Source: a virus
DNA: 22,566 bases
Strand: one strand, 5' to 3'
IMG/VR virus record: IMGVR_UViG_3300037070_004746
Coordinates: 1 to 22,566 of that record
A program made the position numbers and the translations under genes. Under the pieces are notes generated by a model. The model searched no databases. It was not told the DNA's origin and saw only the letters and a list, made by a program, of their open reading frames with translations. Of this stretch, positions 6,229-12,580 are shown piece after piece; the first letter of the stretch is position 1, and every line of letters begins with the position of its first letter.

Positions 6229-6573
6229 ATGGCAACACTGGGCGACAGGGTCAGGGAAGAACGGGAGGCGCGAGGATGGAGTCTCCAGCGGCTTGCCAAT
6301 GAAACATCGAAAATCGCACAGGAGAAGTGCCCCAGGGTAACAATCGAGAAGATCGAATCTCGTGGCTCGGGGTATTCGAAATGGGGCCGGCCGATAGCGC
6401 TGGCTCTCGGCGTCAATCCCCATTGGCTTGCGACTGGCGAGGGATCAAAGACTCTCGGGCGGAGCATCGATCGCAAGCTGCAGCTGCTACCGCCTGCCGA
6501 CTATGACGAACTCTACAACCAGTTTGATACGCTTATTGAAGAGCGTCTGACACGCAAGCGCACCGGGACGTGA
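6229..6573 (+). CDS. CI-like repressor, short form (XRE HTH)
   Basis: A 114-residue protein with an XRE-type helix-turn-helix at about residues 5-72 (LGDRVREEREARGWSLQRLA, then VTIEKIESRG, ending ALGVNPHWLATGEG). The last 40 residues are a charged helix. There is no LexA/S24 peptidase domain, so RecA-stimulated self-cleavage is not expected and induction must work another way. The frame is open back to 6055, but the ATG at 6229 begins the standard domain and avoids overlap with the divergent gene. Its position opposite a Cro-like gene across three operators supports a role as the lysogenic repressor. Confidence 0.85.
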   Translation: MATLGDRVREEREARGWSLQRLANETSKIAQEKCPRVTIEKIESRGSGYSKWGRPIALALGVNPHWLATGEGSKTLGRSIDRKLQLLPPADYDELYNQFDTLIEERLTRKRTGT

Positions 6574-6604
6574 CGATGGTGAACGCACGTTGTTGAGTGG
6601 CGAG

Positions 6605-6844
6605 CTAACTGTCGCGAGGCAGCGGCTGCATGGCTGCTTGCTGCAGTTGTTTGACATTGATTTTTTTCGTCGCCAGCAAGCGCAGGATGATTGCCACCAT
6701 GCTCGGCACGCGATTTTCGGCCAATGCCCAGGAGCGCACGCTGCGCGGAGCGGCACTGATTAGGCGAGCAAAAGCCAGTTGCGATAGCTGCGCTTCGGCT
6801 AGGCCCTTACGGAATTCTTCAGCGTTCATCGTGACATAGAGCAT
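6605..6844 (-). CDS. Small HTH DNA-binding protein
   Basis: A 79-residue protein with a helix-turn-helix: FRKGLAEAQLSQLAFARLI, then APRSVRSWALAENRVPSMVA, then ILRLL. This is a common phage and proteobacterial family of one-domain regulators. The ATG at 6844 follows GAGGA by about 9 bases, and a second in-frame ATG at 6829 is possible. It is convergent with the CI-like gene and divergent from the 7009 gene. A palindrome (TAGGC-N7-GCCTA, 6869-6885) upstream of its start may be its own operator. Its target is not known, and control of the ParB-like genes to its right would fit the layout. Confidence 0.8.
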   Translation of the reverse strand: MLYVTMNAEEFRKGLAEAQLSQLAFARLISAAPRSVRSWALAENRVPSMVAIILRLLATKKINVKQLQQAAMQPLPRDS

Positions 6845-6918
6845 ATGCGAAATTCCTCGGCATCATACTAGGCATCGACAGCCTAATACACAGAAACCTT
6901 TCCCCGAGGTAAAGAGGC

Positions 6919-6947
6919 TTGACAAGTAGGCGCGGCGCGCCTATCCC
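6919..6947 (+). promoter_or_regulatory. Candidate promoter with a palindrome in the spacer
   Basis: TTGACA (6919-6924) and TATCCC (6942-6947) are separated by 17 bp. The spacer contains the perfect 13-bp palindrome GGCGCGGCGCGCC (6929-6941). The -35 is ideal and the -10 is weak, as expected for a regulated promoter. The message would have a leader of about 55 bases before the ATG at 7009. Confidence 0.45.
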
Positions 6948-7008
6948 GTTCGATCGGCTGGGCAGTTGTCCGATTGGATGGATGGACGCAGCCGAATGGA
7001 GGAAAGTC

Positions 7009-8028
7009 ATGAGTGCCGAGTCTGTAACGAGTACCGTAGCGGAGCCGACTGCCGCCGTGTGGCAGCCGCAATTCAAGCTCGATCTGAAGACCGCAAGCGC
7101 GGAGCAATTCGCCAATCTGGTCGATCAGTTCGAGGAATGGCGCAAGACGCAGCCCGAGGACGACGCTGATATGCTGGCCGATGGCTGGCATCTCATCACG
7201 CCCGAAAAGGCCGAGCGTCTGCTTCTCCGCAATCCGGCAGGGGCGAACCGCAAAGTCAGCTTCGCCGCTGTCGTCTACTATGCTCTCCAGATGCTGGCCG
7301 ACGATTGGCCGGAAACCGGGCAGGCGATCATCTTCGATATCTTGAAGCGTCTGCTCGATGGCCAGCACCGCTTGTGGGCGGGGTATCTGTCGGGCGTTCC
7401 GTTCTGGACGTATATCGTCAATCAGCGCAAGGCGATCCCCTCGGCCTTCGCTTATATCGACAACGTCAAGGCGCGCACGCCCAAGGATGCACTGGTCACG
7501 GCCGGACTCAATGGACTGTCCGGTCTGTCCACTCAGGTGGTCATCATGGCGCAGCATTATTTCAACGGCGCCTACACGCCCACCAAGAAGCACAAGATGC
7601 CAAAGATGTCGCCCAAGCAGGTGATCGACTATTTCGTGGCGCATCCGAACATCCGCCAGGCAGTCTATCTAATGGCCGGCGAACATGCCTCTGCATCCGC
7701 GATGATCTACCACAAGGATGTGGCTGCCTTCACGGCGGTCCTTATCCTTGATGCCCATAACGAGCTGACGCTCGATGACTTCATGGGCGAGGTCGGCGTC
7801 GAGGATGATACGCACTTCGCTGCCGGCAGCCCAATCGGCGCGCTCCAGCACTTGCTGAAGCAGGATCGGCTGGCCAAGGAGCCGATGACCAAACATCAGA
7901 TCCTTGGACACGTCATCAAGGCGTTCAACTATTGGCATCTCGGCGAGCAGAAAAAGAAGATCACCCTGCCCGTCAGCGAGCCGTTCCCGAGCATCATCGC
8001 GCCCGAGCCAGAAGCTCAAGCCGCCTGA
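7009..8028 (+). CDS. ParB-fold DGQHR-motif protein
   Basis: A 339-residue protein. Residues 55-140 contain the phage family signature: ITPEKAERLLLRN, then NRKVS, then TGQAIIFD followed by LLDGQHRLWAG with DGQHR at 117-121, and the PFWTYIV strand. The DGQHR loop belongs to the ParB/sulfiredoxin-like fold and is also present in DndB-type proteins. The C-terminal two-thirds is helical and of unknown role. The ATG at 7009 has GGAGG six bases upstream. The frame is open to 6919, which overlaps the promoter. It is followed by an attenuator-like hairpin and then another ParB-domain gene. No function has been proven for this phage family, and nucleotide binding or DNA modification are possibilities. 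Confidence 0.8.
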   Translation: MSAESVTSTVAEPTAAVWQPQFKLDLKTASAEQFANLVDQFEEWRKTQPEDDADMLADGWHLITPEKAERLLLRNPAGANRKVSFAAVVYYALQMLADDWPETGQAIIFDILKRLLDGQHRLWAGYLSGVPFWTYIVNQRKAIPSAFAYIDNVKARTPKDALVTAGLNGLSGLSTQVVIMAQHYFNGAYTPTKKHKMPKMSPKQVIDYFVAHPNIRQAVYLMAGEHASASAMIYHKDVAAFTAVLILDAHNELTLDDFMGEVGVEDDTHFAAGSPIGALQHLLKQDRLAKEPMTKHQILGHVIKAFNYWHLGEQKKKITLPVSEPFPSIIAPEPEAQAA

Positions 8029-8049
8029 TCGCGAAGGAAGGACGGGGGA

Positions 8050-8089
8050 GAGGGCGCGTCGGGAGTAGGGCGCGCCCTCTTTCATTTTC
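8050..8089 (+). terminator. Terminator or attenuator between the two ParB-like genes
   Basis: A perfect 9-bp stem GAGGGCGCG/CGCGCCCTC (8050-8058 with 8071-8079) and a 12-base loop are followed by TTTCATTTTC. The T-run is broken, so termination may be partial and the downstream gene would receive less transcription. Confidence 0.65.
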
Positions 8090-8110
8090 ATCTAAGGGGA
8101 GTTTCCGAAA

Positions 8111-9106
8111 ATGACCAGCAGATATAACGACCACCCGTTCGCCGCGATCTGGCCGCTGATGACCGACGATGCCCTTATCGCGCTCGCCGAGGACATCAAG
8201 GCCAACGGCCAGCACCTGCCGATCCTGCTCTACCAGGGGTCGATCCTTGACGGCCGCTGCCGCGACCGGGCATGCGGGATCGCCGGCGTCGAGCCGCGCT
8301 ATGAACCGACAGCCGCAGCCAACGACGACGAGGCGCTAGACCTCGTCGTGTCGCTCAACGAGCATCGCCGCCATCTAAGCATGGAAGAACGCGCCTTTGC
8401 CGCAGCAAGACTGGCCAACATGAAGCAAGGCAGTCATTGGGCAAATAAGCGCAAAGAAGAAAAAGTAAAACGTTCATTTGAAAGTTTTACTTCTGAAAAA
8501 CCGCAAAATCACAGTATCCAGGTTTATGATGCTGCGAAGCTTCTGGACGTGTCTGTCCCAGCTGTTGCCCGCGCCCGCGTCATCATCAAGCATGCGCCGG
8601 AACTCGAAAAGGATGTCGTCGCCGGGAACGCGTCACTTTCGGCAACAGCCGCGACCGTCCGCTCAAAGCGCAAGGCGAAGGCCGCCGCCAAGGCACCAGA
8701 GATTACGCCCTACCAGCGCGCACTCGGCAACTATGCACCCAAGGCAAAATTCCTGACCAGCGAGGAAGTCGATCCCGATTTCAAAGGTACGCCGCTGGAG
8801 TTCGCGACCAAGTACGGCCACGTCAATCTCAGCCCGGCCAGCGAGATCGAGCGCGAGGCGGCAACGAAACGTGCCGGCGACCTGATGACGTGGATGAAGC
8901 AATGCATCGGCTCGGCACCGGCCGAGGTCAGCGATGCCGACCTGCTCATCTGGATAACCGGCGACGGCAAGGAGCCGGGCCATCGGCGCGAGAAGCTAGA
9001 AAAGCGCTGGGCTGATTTTGAGGCTCTCTATTCGCGCCTTGCTGGCTTGCGCGCCAAGCTGGAGTCGCAGCTCACCGGCAAGCCGGTCGAGGTCAAGGGC
9101 GGCTAG
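8111..9106 (+). CDS. ParB N-terminal domain protein
   Basis: A 331-residue protein. Residues 5-70 form a ParB-type N-terminal domain: HPFAAIWPLMTDDALIALAEDI, NGQHLPILLY, and ILDGRCRDRA, which corresponds to the nucleotide-binding DGR loop. Residues about 75-190 resemble the helical ParB middle, with LNEHRRHLSMEERA and the helix VYDAAKLLDVSVPAVARARVI. The C-terminal third is charged and helical. The ATG at 8111 follows AAGGGGAG. A local AT-rich patch at 8441-8545 contains a 30-bp near-palindrome. Proteins of this group in phages act as regulators, partition-like DNA binders or nucleases, and the sequence does not distinguish these roles. No partner ParA is present in the window. Confidence 0.82.
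   Translation: MTSRYNDHPFAAIWPLMTDDALIALAEDIKANGQHLPILLYQGSILDGRCRDRACGIAGVEPRYEPTAAANDDEALDLVVSLNEHRRHLSMEERAFAAARLANMKQGSHWANKRKEEKVKRSFESFTSEKPQNHSIQVYDAAKLLDVSVPAVARARVIIKHAPELEKDVVAGNASLSATAATVRSKRKAKAAAKAPEITPYQRALGNYAPKAKFLTSEEVDPDFKGTPLEFATKYGHVNLSPASEIEREAATKRAGDLMTWMKQCIGSAPAEVSDADLLIWITGDGKEPGHRREKLEKRWADFEALYSRLAGLRAKLESQLTGKPVEVKGG
8463..8492. repeat. AT-rich 30-bp inverted repeat inside the parB-like gene
   Basis: Arms AAGTAAAAC (8463-8471) and GTTTTACTT (8484-8492) are perfect complements. The 12-base centre contains TTCATTTGAA, itself almost symmetric. The element lies in a clearly AT-rich patch of a GC-rich gene. It could be a binding site for the encoded ParB-like protein. 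Confidence 0.6.
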
Positions 9107-9149
9107 TGTGAATCAGACTCAACTCTTGTGCCCTGCACAAATTGCTGTC

Positions 9150-9190
9150 TACGTTTGTATTTGACACGCATACGTCTGTAGGCACATATT
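9150..9190 (+). promoter_or_regulatory. Repressor-controlled promoter of the recombination operon
   Basis: Two operator copies, TACGTTTGTA (9150-9159) and TACGTCTGTA followed by GGC (9171-9183), start 21 bp apart. A promoter is interleaved: TTGACA at 9161-9166, an 18-bp spacer holding the second operator, and CATATT at 9185-9190. The 16 bases at 9144-9159 differ at one position from 6210-6225 next to the CI-like gene. Binding of the phage repressor here would silence the operon beginning at 9225. Confidence 0.68.
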
Positions 9191-9224
9191 AAAATTTCGT
9201 AAATCCCTTCAGCGCGAGTGTGTA

Positions 9225-9521
9225 ATGTGTCCGCAGCTGAAAGTGCAGGGCGCACCGATTCAGTTCGCGCCACCCGTGTTCGCTGCCCAGCTCGAGGACT
9301 GGGTTGAGAGCGGGATCATGCCCGCCCAGGACCAGCCCAATAATCGGCTACTGCGCGCCATCCTCTTCAACGACCTCGCCCTCACCATCGCGTTGGCCAG
9401 TTCGCAGGACTGGGAGCTGATCCGCGAGACGCAGCGCTGGTTGTGGAACCACGCACCGGCCCAGAGCTATGGCGGCCGCCGGATTGTCACCACCTGGCAA
9501 GGCATGGGAGGACAGCAGTGA
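9225..9521 (+). CDS. Uncharacterised early protein
   Basis: A 98-residue protein and the first gene of the recombination operon. It starts MCPQLKVQGAPIQFAPPVFA and has a helical centre (LLRAILFNDLALTIALASSQD) and a C-terminus rich in tryptophan (WRWLW-like spacing around residues 70-76 and near 91). There is no membrane segment or metal motif, and the family is not recognised. The ATG at 9225 is about 35 bases downstream of the predicted -10 box. Its stop overlaps the next GTG. The position suggests an early lytic function linked to recombination or host takeover. Confidence 0.72.
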   Translation: MCPQLKVQGAPIQFAPPVFAAQLEDWVESGIMPAQDQPNNRLLRAILFNDLALTIALASSQDWELIRETQRWLWNHAPAQSYGGRRIVTTWQGMGGQQ

Positions 9522-9718
9522 AGCGCTTTCCGACGCTGGCCGACCTGCGCGAGGAACTGGCGCGCGCCGAGCAGCAGTTCATGTGCGCCGAGTTCATCGA
9601 CGACACCAACCGCATGATACGCGAGCGCGAAAGGTGGGCCATCGAGATCACACGGCTGCGCGCCGAGATCACCGCTCGCGATGAAGGCTGGTCGGGCATG
9701 TGGAAGATGTCGCTGTGA
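9518..9718 (+). CDS. Small coiled-coil protein
   Basis: A 66-residue charged, helical protein (LADLREELARAEQQF near the start, then IRERERWAIEITRLRAEI). It begins at a GTG whose GTGA overlaps the previous stop, with GGGAGGA upstream as ribosome-binding site. An ATG at 9443 in the same frame lies deep inside the upstream gene and is not favoured. The family is not recognised. It immediately precedes the exonuclease and is coupled to it, so it may be a small accessory factor. Confidence 0.65.
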   Translation: MKRFPTLADLREELARAEQQFMCAEFIDDTNRMIRERERWAIEITRLRAEITARDEGWSGMWKMSL

Positions 9719-10632
9719 CTATCGAGCGCCACCCCGTCACCGATCGGAAGTCCTGGCTGGCCATGCGCCGGGACTTCCTGACGGCAAGCGACGTGCCGGC
9801 GGTGGCCGGCGTCGATCCCTACAAGAGCGCGCTACGCGTCTATGCGGAAAAAACCGGGCTGGTGCCGGACGTCGTCGAGAACGCCGCCATGAAGCGCGGC
9901 CGGCTGTTCGAGGGCGCCGCGCTCGAATACCTGGCCGAGGAGCACCCGCGCTGGAAGATAGAGCGGCCGGCCATCTTCATCACCGACAACATCGATCGGC
10001 TCGGCTGCACGCCTGATGCTTATGCGAATGACGAGCACGGCCAGTTCATCAACTGCCAGGTCAAGACCATCAACCGCTACACGTTCGACAAGTGGAACGG
10101 CCATGCACCGCTCGGTTACCAGCTCCAGGTGGTCTGCGAAAACATGCTCACCGGCGCCGACCGCGGCATCCTGGCGGTGCTGGTGGTCAGCGCCTACGAC
10201 GCCGAGCTGCAACTGTTCGACGTGCCGCGCCACGAAGCGGCCGAAGATCGCATCCGGCAGATCGCCCTCGAGTTCTGGGACAGGGTGGCCAGCGGCCGGC
10301 GCCCGGATCCCGATTACAACAAGGACGCCGACTTCATCGGGCGGCTGTTCCCGCCGCAGCCCGACAGCGCCACGCTGGACCTCACTGGCGACAATCGCAT
10401 CGGAACCTTACTTGACAGCCTCGAGGCGGCGAAAGCCTCTGAGCGGGCCGCTGCGGCCGAGTGCAAGGCCCTCGAGGCCGAGATCATCGTCAAGCTGGAC
10501 GGCGCCGAGGAAGCCATCTGCGACGGCTGGCGCATCACCCGCAAGCCGCGGCACGTCGCCGAGTATATGCGCAAGGCATCGACCAGCTATCCGATCCGCA
10601 CCACCAGGACATCAGAGGAGCAAGCCGCATGA
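9715..10632 (+). CDS. YqaJ-type viral recombinase exonuclease
   Basis: A 305-residue protein of the YqaJ/lambda-exonuclease group (PD-(D/E)XK fold). Visible features are TASDVPAVAGVDPYKSALRVY near residues 23-43, GRLFEGAALEY with E66, LGCTPDAY with D101, and CQVKT with K117, followed by PLGYQLQVVCENML. The usual acidic residue of the ExK motif is replaced by Q115. The C-terminal 80 residues form a helical region with SERAAAAECKALEAEI. It would resect double-strand ends to make 3' single strands for the Bet protein two genes downstream. The GTG at 9715 overlaps the previous stop and has GGAAG upstream. Another GTG at 9700 is possible. Confidence 0.88.
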   Translation: MTIERHPVTDRKSWLAMRRDFLTASDVPAVAGVDPYKSALRVYAEKTGLVPDVVENAAMKRGRLFEGAALEYLAEEHPRWKIERPAIFITDNIDRLGCTPDAYANDEHGQFINCQVKTINRYTFDKWNGHAPLGYQLQVVCENMLTGADRGILAVLVVSAYDAELQLFDVPRHEAAEDRIRQIALEFWDRVASGRRPDPDYNKDADFIGRLFPPQPDSATLDLTGDNRIGTLLDSLEAAKASERAAAAECKALEAEIIVKLDGAEEAICDGWRITRKPRHVAEYMRKASTSYPIRTTRTSEEQAA

Positions 10633-10844
10633 CGGACAGCATCATCGTGGGCAGCTGGCGACTCGATGCGGGACCTTACCTAGTGGACCATAATGCTTTC
10701 GAGCTGGCCGAGCTGATGATCCGTGGCATTGACAGTCACCTGCCCGAAAAAGCGCGCGGCAAGGTAAGCCTGCTCCAATGCATCAGCTTCGTCCTGCTGG
10801 TCCGCGCAGTCGACAGCAAATACAAAAAGGAGCAAGCCGCATGA
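10629..10844 (+). CDS. Small uncharacterised protein between exonuclease and Bet
   Basis: A 71-residue protein starting MTDSIIVGSWRLDAG, with a moderately hydrophobic C-terminal helix (LLQCISFVLLVRAVD) too short and mixed to call a membrane segment. Its ATG overlaps the exonuclease stop and its TGA overlaps the Bet ATG. The two junctions are nearly identical: a 17-base stretch GGAGCAAGCCGCATGAC occurs at both ends, so this protein and the exonuclease both finish in EQAA. The gene looks like a cassette inserted between exonuclease and Bet, or one bounded by a duplicated linker. Its function may relate to these partners. Confidence 0.65.
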   Translation: MTDSIIVGSWRLDAGPYLVDHNAFELAELMIRGIDSHLPEKARGKVSLLQCISFVLLVRAVDSKYKKEQAA

Positions 10845-11839
10845 CCGGCACCAGTCTTATCGCCACCATGGCCGCCGAACGCGGCATGGATCCCGTGCAG
10901 TTCGCCCGCACCCTGCGATCCACCGTCATGCCGTCCGACCACACCGACGAGCAGTTCGCCGCGTTCATGCTCGTCGCCCACAAATACGGCCTCGACCCGG
11001 TCACCCGCGAGATCTATGCCTATCCAGGGCGCAAGGGCGGCATCAATCCCGTGCTGTCGATCGACGGCTGGATCCACCTGGTGAACAGCCACCCGCAATG
11101 CGACGGCTTCGAGATCACCTATAACGAAGACGACGCCGGCAAGCTGATCTCGGCCACCTGCAGCATGTGGCGCCACGACCGCACCCACCCCGTCGTCGTC
11201 ACCGAATATTTCAGCGAAACCTATCGCAACACCGATCCATGGAACCAGATGCCGCGCCGCATGCTGAGGCACAAGGCATTCAAGGAATGCGCCCGGCTGG
11301 CGTTCGGCTTTTCCGGCATCGTCGACGAAGACGATGCGCGCGACATGAAGCCTTTTCCCGCCCGAGAAAAAATTGCACAGGCACAGGCCGTCGACGATCT
11401 TGACGCGTTCGCGGCTGCTATCACATTGAATGCGGCCGACCTGTCTTCCCCCTCACCAGCGGCGGCCGAGCAAGGCGGTGGTGAAGGGCTTCAGCAAGCT
11501 TCAACCACCGCCGATCCCTTGTCTGCGGTATCGCCGGCGGTGGCCCCCCACACGTCCGGCGTAGGCAGCGGCGAGACCCTCGAGACCCCTCGCACCTCGT
11601 CGCTGCCGCCTGACGCGGCGCGCAAAGCCCTCATCGAATCGGCCATGCAGCTCGCCACCCGCCCCGGCTTCGAAACCGACGCGCGGCTGGACATGCTTGA
11701 TGAGCTGCGGAGGGACGCCGGCAATCTTTCGGGGTTGCCGGCCGACCTCATCAAGGACGTGGTCTCGACCGCCGTCAAGGTGGTGCGCAAGGAGCTGACG
11801 CCGAAGGCCGCCCTGAAATACCTGGAGAGCGCGCCATGA
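10841..11839 (+). CDS. bet: Phage recombination protein Bet (RecT/Redβ superfamily)
   Basis: A 332-residue single-strand annealing protein. Residues 10-185 match the lambda Bet family: TLRSTVMPSDHTDEQFAAFM, VAHKYGLDPVTREIYAYPG, GINPVLSIDGWIHLVNSHPQ, then CSMWRHDRTHPVVVTEY and MLRHKAFKECARLAFGFSGI. A low-complexity linker rich in S, A, P and G (about 200-265) leads to a helical C-terminal domain (about 265-332). It would coat resected ends made by the YqaJ-type exonuclease and anneal them. The ATG at 10841 overlaps the stop before it and follows AAGGAG. Lambda Bet is about 260 residues, so this protein is longer through the linker and the C-terminal domain. Confidence 0.93.
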   Translation: MTGTSLIATMAAERGMDPVQFARTLRSTVMPSDHTDEQFAAFMLVAHKYGLDPVTREIYAYPGRKGGINPVLSIDGWIHLVNSHPQCDGFEITYNEDDAGKLISATCSMWRHDRTHPVVVTEYFSETYRNTDPWNQMPRRMLRHKAFKECARLAFGFSGIVDEDDARDMKPFPAREKIAQAQAVDDLDAFAAAITLNAADLSSPSPAAAEQGGGEGLQQASTTADPLSAVSPAVAPHTSGVGSGETLETPRTSSLPPDAARKALIESAMQLATRPGFETDARLDMLDELRRDAGNLSGLPADLIKDVVSTAVKVVRKELTPKAALKYLESAP

Positions 11840-12033
11840 CAACGCTCGCACCAAAGCCCGGCTTTGACTGGAACCATGTCTCGTGGGGCAAGCCGGATTC
11901 GCCGCCGACCGTGATCTGCTCGTACTGCTCGGGCGGGCTGCCGGATGTGCCGCTCATGCTGTGGAAAGACGACGGCGGATGTGCGCAGTTCTGTGAAAAG
12001 TGCGCGACCAAATGGTGGGGCGTTCAGCGATGA
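11836..12033 (+). CDS. Small zinc-ribbon-like protein
   Basis: A 65-residue protein with two CxxC pairs, C28-x2-C31 and C53-x2-C56 (CSYC and CEKC), an additional cysteine at 49, and a loop containing LMLWKDDGG. This is the layout of a zinc ribbon. The ATG overlaps the Bet stop and the stop overlaps the next ATG. Such small zinc-binding proteins are common in phage recombination operons, and their partners are unknown. Nucleic-acid binding is plausible but not shown. Confidence 0.7.
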   Translation: MTTLAPKPGFDWNHVSWGKPDSPPTVICSYCSGGLPDVPLMLWKDDGGCAQFCEKCATKWWGVQR

Positions 12034-12140
12034 TGGTCCGGCCCGCTCCTGCCATGCGCTTCGTGGCGGTGTTCTGCACATCGTTCACCGTGGCGCTGGC
12101 CGCCTGGTTCGCGCTGGCGTGGTGGTTGTTCGGAGGCTGA
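12030..12140 (+). CDS. Very small membrane protein (36 residues)
   Basis: The sequence MMVRPAPAMRFVAV is followed by one hydrophobic helix rich in A, L, W and F, ending WWLFGG. The positively charged start and single span suggest a small inner-membrane protein. The ATG overlaps the previous stop (ATGA). The next gene starts two bases after its TGA and uses a GGAGG inside this gene. There is no family assignment. Confidence 0.5.
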   Translation: MMVRPAPAMRFVAVFCTSFTVALAAWFALAWWLFGG

Positions 12141-12142
12141 CG

Positions 12143-12322
12143 ATGAAGGATAAGCCGATCGGCATCGGCACTGACGTCTTCCTCGCCAAGAGCGGCGTCT
12201 GGTGGGCCGTGCATCCCGTCCGGCGCAACCGTGTCTTTTCGCTGCACACCAAGGACGCCGTGAAGGCGCGGGTGAAGTATGCCGAGATCGTCGACAACTA
12301 TGCCAGGGCAATGAAGGAATAA
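12143..12322 (+). CDS. Small uncharacterised protein
   Basis: A 59-residue protein, MKDKPIGIGTDVFLAKSGVW then WAVHPVRRNRVFSLHTKDAV and a C-terminal helix. It is probably a compact alpha/beta fold. The ATG at 12143 has GGAGG seven bases upstream. The family is not recognised. It is the penultimate gene of the early plus-strand operon and is followed closely by an excisionase-like gene. Confidence 0.65.
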   Translation: MKDKPIGIGTDVFLAKSGVWWAVHPVRRNRVFSLHTKDAVKARVKYAEIVDNYARAMKE

Positions 12323-12325
12323 TCC

Positions 12326-12580
12326 ATGTCCCTGAAGCCTGACCCCAAATCCTACCCGCCGCTCGGCATGTCGCGCGAGGACGCGGCCCACTATATCGGC
12401 ATCGGCCCGACCCTGTTCGACGAGATGGTCAGGGACCGGCGCATGCCGCGGCCGAAGTGCGTCAACAACCGCAAGGTATGGGATCAGGAAGCTCTGCGCC
12501 TCGCGTTCAAGGCGCTGCCCGGCGACGAGGAAAATACGCTCGACGCGCTGTTCGCCGAGGGTGCCAGGCGGCGTGGATAA
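12326..12580 (+). CDS. Excisionase-like HTH protein, copy 1
   Basis: An 84-residue protein with the pattern YPPLGMSREDAAHYIGIG, then LFDEMVRDRRMPRP, then VWDQEALRLAFKALPG. This is the MerR/AlpA-like winged helix seen in excisionases and phage regulators. It is clearly paralogous to the product of 12766-13002 on the other strand. The two genes point at each other across a 185-bp gap full of TGGATAA boxes, and the TAA stop of this gene lies inside the first box. It is made from the early operon, so it could provide the Xis activity during induction. Its C-terminus has a short extra tail (LDALFAEGARRRG). Confidence 0.78.
   Translation: MSLKPDPKSYPPLGMSREDAAHYIGIGPTLFDEMVRDRRMPRPKCVNNRKVWDQEALRLAFKALPGDEENTLDALFAEGARRRG

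Noticed and set aside
6862-6885. Promoter TATGAT with palindromic spacer for the 6605-6844 gene
   Set aside because: The implied start of transcription would remove part of the ribosome-binding site and no good -35 is present, so only the palindrome was kept as an observation.
6883-7644. 253-residue open frame on the minus strand
   Set aside because: It is antisense to the DGQHR protein gene, which has a recognisable motif and a GGAGG start.
3441-8028. Complete phosphorothioation (dnd) system
   Set aside because: Only DndC- and DndB-like families are suggested; no cysteine desulfurase, DndD or DndE was seen, and the genes are in separate operons.
8111-9106. Plasmid-type ParAB partition locus
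   Set aside because: There is no ParA ATPase gene nearby, and ParB-domain proteins are common in phages without a partition role.
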